This document shows positions 59,152-64,000 of a stretch of DNA of 64,000 bases, one piece after another; position 1 is the first letter of the stretch, and each line of letters begins with the position of its first letter. This stretch comes from Candidatus Methanomethylophilaceae archaeon (GTDB taxonomy: Archaea > Thermoplasmatota > Thermoplasmata > Methanomassiliicoccales > Methanomethylophilaceae). A model generated the notes under the pieces. The model made no database searches. It saw only the letters and a program-made list of their open reading frames with translations, and was not told the origin of the DNA. The stretch is taken from positions 19,909 to 83,908 of the forward strand of contig JAFTYV010000032.1 of the NCBI GenBank assembly GCA_017461225.1, written 5' to 3'. The position numbers and the translations under genes were made by a program.

Positions 59152-60387
59152 ATGATGCTGAACCGCTGTCCAAAGCACTCCCCCGAGACGGGGATCAGAA
59201 CTGTACCTGTCGAGGACACCATATCCAGGATCGTACCGCTCCTGGGGAAGGCGGGACTCGGTGAACCGGAGGACATAACGTCCAGGGACAACATCGGCAT
59301 ACCGGTTTTCTCGGTCGACCGTCAGGAGACCGCACTGGGCGTCCCCAAGTACTACAACGGGAAGGGCGCCACCGTGGAGCAGGCCAAGGCCTCGGCGATC
59401 ATGGAGTCCATCGAGAGGTACAGCGCGGAGATGCGCGACACCGACGAGATCGTCTACGGTACGTACGAACAGGCCCGCGAGGTCATGGCCACGGTCGATC
59501 CCGTGGACCTCATCCTCCCCCTCAGGGTCCTGGACCATCTCCAGGGCCAGGAGATCGCCTGGACAGAGGGTTTCGAGATGTTCAGGGGGGAGCCGGTCTG
59601 GGTCCCCGCGTGCGCGGTCTACTACCCCTACTACCCCGACGGGGACTACCAGCTCTTCAGGTTCCACACCAACGGCATCGCATCCGGGAACACGATGGAG
59701 GAGGCGATCCTCCATGCGCTCCTGGAGGACATCGAGAGGGATGCCTGGTCGATAGCCGAGTTCAGGGACAGGACCTATGCGGACGTCGTGATAAGGGACA
59801 GGGAGTCCCTCCCCGCCAGGCTCATCGAGATGTTCTCCGAGCAGGGTGTCGAGATCCACCTCAAGGACCTGACCAACGACATCGGCATCACCACCATCGG
59901 AGCATCCGCGGACGACACCGTGACGAAGGACCCGGAGCTCCTCACCATAGGGGTCGGGACGCACCTCAACCCGCAGATCGCGGCCATAAGGGCGATCACG
60001 GAGGTCGCACAGAGCAGGACCACCCACAAGCACGGGATGAAGATCAACGCCCAGCTCCAGAAGATCTCCCAGGACATGGGATACGACCGCATAAAGAGGG
60101 TAAACCACATGTGGTTCGGGGAGAACCAGGAGAAGGTGTACCTCGAGGACATGCAGGACCTGTCCACACCCTACGTCCTGGACGACATAGAGGTCGTGCT
60201 CGGAAGGCTCATGGAGTGCGGTTTCGACTCCGTCATCGCCGTGGACCTCACCCGTCCCGAGCTCGGTGTCCCCACCGTGAGGATGATCGTCCCCGGTCTG
60301 GAGGTCAGCACCATGGATCCCGAGAGGGAAGGCGGGAGGCTCAGGGGCATGTGGCCCCCGGTCAGACCCTCCGACCGCACCGGTTAA
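59152..60387 (+). CDS. ycaO: YcaO protein, McrA-glycine thioamidation type (methanogenesis marker 1)
   Basis: ATP-dependent enzyme that activates the backbone amide of a glycine in the methyl-CoM reductase alpha subunit so that it can become a thioamide. The 411-residue YcaO fold shows GKGATVEQAKASAIMESIERYSAE near 64-87, the ATP-binding acid residues in TNGIASGNTMEEAILHALLEDIERD (near 183-205), and HLNPQIAAIRAITEVAQSR near 268. The partner TfuA is not adjacent. Presence of this gene marks a methanogen or alkane oxidiser. It begins right after the RNase P RNA. Confidence 0.93.
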   Translation: MMLNRCPKHSPETGIRTVPVEDTISRIVPLLGKAGLGEPEDITSRDNIGIPVFSVDRQETALGVPKYYNGKGATVEQAKASAIMESIERYSAEMRDTDEIVYGTYEQAREVMATVDPVDLILPLRVLDHLQGQEIAWTEGFEMFRGEPVWVPACAVYYPYYPDGDYQLFRFHTNGIASGNTMEEAILHALLEDIERDAWSIAEFRDRTYADVVIRDRESLPARLIEMFSEQGVEIHLKDLTNDIGITTIGASADDTVTKDPELLTIGVGTHLNPQIAAIRAITEVAQSRTTHKHGMKINAQLQKISQDMGYDRIKRVNHMWFGENQEKVYLEDMQDLSTPYVLDDIEVVLGRLMECGFDSVIAVDLTRPELGVPTVRMIVPGLEVSTMDPEREGGRLRGMWPPVRPSDRTG

Positions 60388-60411
60388 CTACATGTCGGTG
60401 CATTCCCGACC

Positions 60412-61086
60412 ATGGATTCCGTGTTCAAGGCGGTCGGATTCGACCTGGACGGCACATTTCTCAGGACGCATGTCGACTACAGCAGGTTGAACGATGCCGA
60501 CAGGACCATCCTGGAATCCCTCGGGATCCCGTTCGACGAGATCGACTTCGGCGATGCCGTCAAGAGGCAGAGACATCCGATAAGGAACTGGTTGGAGTCC
60601 AACGGCCGTGGCGACGAGTTCGGATCCATCGACCGCATGATCGACGACCTGTGCACCGAGATCGAATGCGAGTTCGTCGACGAGGCGGAACCGTTCCCGG
60701 GATCCGTCGAATGCATAGACATCATCAGGTCCAAGGGGCTGAGGGTCGGGATCCTCACACGCGGTTCCCGCGGGTATGCGGAGACCGCACTGGGCACCTG
60801 CGGACTCACAGGCAGGTTCGATGCTATCGTCGGCAGGGACTACAGGAGCTACGACGATGCGAAGCCATCGCCCGTCGCGATGTTCGACTTCGCCCGTGAG
60901 CTCGGCGTGGAACCATCCGAGATCCTGTACCTCGGGGACAACGTCGCGGACTACCTATCCGCCAGGGACGCCGGGGCCGCGTTCGTAGGGGTCCTGTCCG
61001 GGGCGTGCACCGCGGAGGACTGGAGGGCGCAGGATCCCGACATGGTCGTCGTGGACTACGCCGGATCCGTCGTAGACCTCCTGTGA
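60412..61086 (+). CDS. HAD-superfamily phosphatase
   Basis: A 224-residue haloacid dehalogenase-like hydrolase. Motif I is GFDLDGTFL (nucleophile Asp near 10), a helical cap covers about 20-90, motif II is ILTRGSRG near 112, motif III uses KPSPVAMF near 151, and motif IV is YLGDNVADYLSARDAG near 170. This is the phosphoglycolate-phosphatase/subfamily IA pattern. The substrate is not predictable. It lies 24 bases after ycaO and could be co-transcribed. Confidence 0.88.
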   Translation: MDSVFKAVGFDLDGTFLRTHVDYSRLNDADRTILESLGIPFDEIDFGDAVKRQRHPIRNWLESNGRGDEFGSIDRMIDDLCTEIECEFVDEAEPFPGSVECIDIIRSKGLRVGILTRGSRGYAETALGTCGLTGRFDAIVGRDYRSYDDAKPSPVAMFDFARELGVEPSEILYLGDNVADYLSARDAGAAFVGVLSGACTAEDWRAQDPDMVVVDYAGSVVDLL

Positions 61087-61202
61087 GTCGGTCATCGGAC
61101 GTGTACGCTGGCATCCGACCACCCATACGATTCTCGTAAAACAAAGGGGTGTGTCCCCCGGTCGCCCGGGGGTAAGTGGTTTGCTCTATCCCTATACCGG
61201 AC

Positions 61203-63947
61203 TCACTGGGTTCCGTCACCGAGGGTGTGGACCCTGTCGAGCACCTTCATGTGCTCGAGATCGTCGTACCTGAACCTGTCGAGGTTCGCGGTGAAGGTGT
61301 TGTCCTTGGGGAAGATCTTCTTCATGGTCTGCATGAGGGTGCTTCCGATGGACATGAGACCCTTCGTGAGGTCGAGTCCGAACCTGGTGGAACCGCAGAC
61401 GAGGTGACCGGGGTTGACGACGTCGTGGGAGTCCATGACGGTCTTGAGGCTCCTCATCTTGGTGGCGGTGGGTGCGTCGTGGATCACGTCGAGCATCCAT
61501 GCGAAGAACACTCCGAATCCGGTCGTCCTTCCACCGTACCTCGCGGCGACATCGCCGAGGTAGAAGTTGAATCCGAATGCGAGCATTCCGGTGATGAGCT
61601 CATCGTCCTTGAAGTAGTAGGGCATGAACAGGGTGGTGGACCTGTCGACCATGACTCCGATGACTCCTCCGGCCTCCATCTTCATGGCCTCGAATCCCTT
61701 GTAGCACTCGTCCGTGAAGGTACCCCAGTCGTGGGTGGGGACGACGACCTCGGCGGGGATCTCTCCCACTCCGACCTGCCTCGCCCTGAACTCGTAGCAC
61801 CTCTCCTCCCACTCGTGCTCGGCGATCTCGCTGGAGATCTTCCTTCCGCCCGCCTTCTCGGCGATGGCATCGAAGACGGCCTCCTCGAGGTCGTTGTGCT
61901 TCTCATCTCCCTGGAGGGTGACGAGCCACAGGTTCTTCACATCGGGTGCGTGGACACCTGCCCTGTGCTGGTTGGCGAAGTGCAGGTAGTCGGACCAGGC
62001 CACGTGGAGGGGCTTGGCGGAGGGGTGTGCGACGAGGTCCTGGATGGGGCCGTTCATGTCCTTGAGTGCGTCGAACTCGTATGCGAGGCACCTGATCTCT
62101 CCCATGGGGTAGATCCTGAAGGTGACTGTGGCGAGTGCTCCGAGGGTACCCTCGGCGCCTGCGAGGACCTGGTTGAGGTTGTACATGGCCCTGTAGGATC
62201 CGGTTCCGTCGTATCCGGTGTTGACGATGGTTCCGTCGTCGAGGACGATCTCGGTGTTGAGGATGTTGTCCTTGGCGGATCCGTACTTGTAGGAACCGAT
62301 ACCCATTCCGTTGGTGGAGATCCATGCTCCGACGGTTCCGGAGGGGAACGAGGAGGGGTAGGATCCGACGATGAAGCCCTTCTTCATGCATGCCTCGAGG
62401 AGCCTCTTCCATGTGCATCCTGCCTGGACCTTGACGTAGCGCTCCTCGGTGTTGATCTCGAGGATGTTCTTCATCTTGGAGGTCATGTCGAGACTGATTC
62501 CGCCTGCGGTGGGCATGCAGCCTCCGAGACCCCAGGATGCGTTACCCCTGGGGACGACGGGGATACCGTACTCGTACGCGAGGGCCATGATCGCGGAGAT
62601 GTGCGCCGCGTTCTCGGGCCTGGCGATGACGTCGGGGATGTTGTTGAACGCGATTCCGGCCTCCTTGGGGAGGGGTGCGAGGTCGTGGCTGTAGATGATC
62701 TTGTCAACAGCGCCTGTGTTGACGTTCTTGGCGCCGATGGCTGCCTTGAGCTTCTCGATGAACTCGGGTGTGACCTTGCGTCCGAGGTCCTTGGCGTCCT
62801 CGACCTCCTGGCCCAGGAATCCGCCCTCGATCCTCTTCATGAGCTTCTTGGCGCCCTCGTCGCGGTAGGTGCTGTGGCACCTGCAGGAGGACCTTCCACC
62901 GAGCTCGTCCGCCTTGGCGGCCGCTGCCATGTACGCGTCCTCTCCGACGTCTCCGACGAGCTTGACGGCGACGGTGCTGCAGTCGGGGACGTTACCCTTG
63001 ATGTCGAAGGCCGCGATTCCCTTGCATGCGTCGATGTACGCAGCGAGGTTCTTCACGGGGATGTAGTTGGTGACCAGCTTGGGGTCCACGCACTCGCATC
63101 CGACGATTCCCGCCCAGGATCCCTCTCCGTCGACCTTGGTCGCGCCGAGGTCGGCCATGATGGCGTCGAGCGCCTCGACATCGGCGTCGACGAACTGCTC
63201 GTCGCCCTGGAAGGCGGTGACGATCTTGTTGCCGCAGAAGGAGATGTGCAGGGGCTTGACGGAGGGCTCCTGTGCGATCCTCTCGAAGGCCGCCTGGAGT
63301 CCGGCCGCGTCCGCGACCTCGTATGCGAGGGGCTTGGTGACACCTGCGGGGTGGAGCTTGAGGGTGACCTCGGTGATTATGGCGAGCTTGCCGTTGGATG
63401 CGGTGAGCATCTGGATGAGGTTGTATCCGGACATGTAGTATCCGATGTTGTCGTATCCGGTCTCGATGACGGATCCGGCGTAGTCGACCGCGACGACGTT
63501 GAAGACGCAGTCCTTGACGGTTCCGTACTTGTAGGATCCGATTCCGGCCTCCTCCTTGTAGACCCAGTCCTCGACGGTGGCGTCCTCTCCGGCGGGGAAC
63601 GCTCCGAGTGTGAATCCCTCTGCCGCGACGGCCTCCCTGATGACGCTCATCTTGCATCCGACCTGTGCCCTGACGGTCATGGCGGTGGTGTCGATGCTGA
63701 CGATGTCGGCCATGTCGGACGTGTCCACGTAGACGTCGACGTCGACGTGCTTCCCCTTCAGCGAGAGGGGTGCGATGGATCCACCGCTGGACATGACCGC
63801 GGAGACGACCTGTCCGAGCTCGTCCGCGTTGGCGGGCCTGACGACGGTCTTCCCGTCGCACTCGCTCATCCTCTTTCCCATAACAGATTCGATTTTCTCG
63901 ACGACCTCTTCGGCCATCATTTCATCGTTCTTGCAAACTGCCTTCAT
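61203..63947 (-). CDS. Tandem FAD-binding oxidase (two GlcD-like halves in one chain)
   Basis: A 914-residue protein made of two related PCMH-type FAD oxidoreductase units. The first (about 30-385) is recognisable but degenerate at the cofactor site (APLSLKGKHVD where a GG-x-SW motif is usual). The second (about 395-910) is canonical, with VVPRGNASWGLGGCMPTAGG near 460 and GSYPSSFPSGTVGAWISTNG near 515, and ends in NPGHLVCGSTRFGLD. Such proteins oxidise 2-hydroxy acids and pass electrons to Fe-S partners. Methanomassiliicoccales carry GlcD-like proteins thought to work with HdrD. A GGGAGG site precedes the ATG. Confidence 0.8.
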   Translation of the reverse strand: MKAVCKNDEMMAEEVVEKIESVMGKRMSECDGKTVVRPANADELGQVVSAVMSSGGSIAPLSLKGKHVDVDVYVDTSDMADIVSIDTTAMTVRAQVGCKMSVIREAVAAEGFTLGAFPAGEDATVEDWVYKEEAGIGSYKYGTVKDCVFNVVAVDYAGSVIETGYDNIGYYMSGYNLIQMLTASNGKLAIITEVTLKLHPAGVTKPLAYEVADAAGLQAAFERIAQEPSVKPLHISFCGNKIVTAFQGDEQFVDADVEALDAIMADLGATKVDGEGSWAGIVGCECVDPKLVTNYIPVKNLAAYIDACKGIAAFDIKGNVPDCSTVAVKLVGDVGEDAYMAAAAKADELGGRSSCRCHSTYRDEGAKKLMKRIEGGFLGQEVEDAKDLGRKVTPEFIEKLKAAIGAKNVNTGAVDKIIYSHDLAPLPKEAGIAFNNIPDVIARPENAAHISAIMALAYEYGIPVVPRGNASWGLGGCMPTAGGISLDMTSKMKNILEINTEERYVKVQAGCTWKRLLEACMKKGFIVGSYPSSFPSGTVGAWISTNGMGIGSYKYGSAKDNILNTEIVLDDGTIVNTGYDGTGSYRAMYNLNQVLAGAEGTLGALATVTFRIYPMGEIRCLAYEFDALKDMNGPIQDLVAHPSAKPLHVAWSDYLHFANQHRAGVHAPDVKNLWLVTLQGDEKHNDLEEAVFDAIAEKAGGRKISSEIAEHEWEERCYEFRARQVGVGEIPAEVVVPTHDWGTFTDECYKGFEAMKMEAGGVIGVMVDRSTTLFMPYYFKDDELITGMLAFGFNFYLGDVAARYGGRTTGFGVFFAWMLDVIHDAPTATKMRSLKTVMDSHDVVNPGHLVCGSTRFGLDLTKGLMSIGSTLMQTMKKIFPKDNTFTANLDRFRYDDLEHMKVLDRVHTLGDGTQ

Positions 63948-64000
63948 GATAATGCCTCCCGCTTTGACAAGCGGATGATATTACGCGTGCAGGTACGCGC

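Noticed and set aside
1..64000. CRISPR array or prophage
   Set aside because: No spaced direct repeats of CRISPR type, integrase, capsid or packaging genes were seen. The content is almost entirely chromosomal housekeeping genes.

Overview
The window looks like a chromosomal segment of a methanogenic archaeon of the Thermoplasmata, most likely order Methanomassiliicoccales. The translation and transcription genes are archaeal (L40e, S24e, S27ae, RpoE', Spt4, diphthine synthase, deoxyhypusine synthase, archaeal RNase P RNA). There is a YcaO protein of the McrA-thioamidation type, a MtaA/MtbA-type corrinoid:CoM methyltransferase, archaeal mevalonate-5-phosphate dehydratase and GTP-dependent dephospho-CoA kinase. 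Base composition is GC-rich. Every complete gene I checked ends in TGA or TAA and none in TAG, and one gene (a UvrA-like ATPase) is cut only by an in-frame TAG. Both fit a lineage that decodes UAG as pyrrolysine. The species cannot be named from the sequence.

Layout. 1-8.3 kb: housekeeping genes (enolase, response regulator, L40e, TIM-barrel protein, winged-helix regulator, AdoMet synthetase, RNase Z, ribulose-phosphate epimerase, FEN1). 8.3-11.4 kb: a DUF3793 gene behind paired DtxR-type operators, a TatD/ThiF-family pair and a LytTR regulator. 11.4-18.2 kb: IleRS, a GNAT protein, the two-subunit aconitase-X enzyme of the archaeal mevalonate route (small subunit fused to a NUDIX domain), a Cys-rich small protein, a YbaK deacylase and an ArsD-like protein. 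18.2-27.1 kb: HypF and a cobamide salvage/assembly block, with an ApgM-like phosphatase homologue and CobT on the plus strand and the tightly overlapping cobD-cbiB-cbiZ-cobS-cobY operon on the minus strand. 27.1-30.9 kb: a decayed Ada gene, tRNA-Arg(CCG), the rpoE'-spt4-CoA kinase-S24e-S27ae operon, pyrophosphatase and a MetV-like protein. 30.9-41.8 kb: amber-containing UvrA paralogue, deoxyhypusine synthase, a divergent isocitrate/isopropylmalate dehydrogenase homologue, methyltransferase, tRNA-Leu(GAG), cation exchanger, S66 peptidase, dCTP deaminase, and an RNA ligase lying opposite an abnormally extended Trm5 frame. 41.8-47.3 kb: a BtuFCD-like ABC importer operon in which an extracellular beta-propeller is fused to the permease. 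47.4-64 kb: DphB, ADP-forming acyl-CoA synthetase, a structured RNA candidate, IscA, Hef-like helicase, DNA ligase, NfeD/stomatin pair, CDGSH protein, small proteins, RNase P RNA, YcaO, a HAD phosphatase and a tandem FAD oxidase.

How it fits together. Methylotrophic methanogenesis needs large amounts of corrinoid. The importer (41.8-47.3 kb), CbiZ (adenosylcobinamide amidohydrolase), CbiB/CobD/CobY/CobS/CobT and the methyltransferase together describe a cell that takes up corrinoids, replaces their side chain and lower ligand, and uses them for methyl transfer. The usual alpha-ribazole phosphatase is absent from this block, and the ApgM-like gene is the positional candidate for that step. Several promoters place a TATA-like element 25-27 bp before the start codon, implying leaderless mRNAs. 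In some of these an inverted repeat overlaps the start point and is a likely operator.
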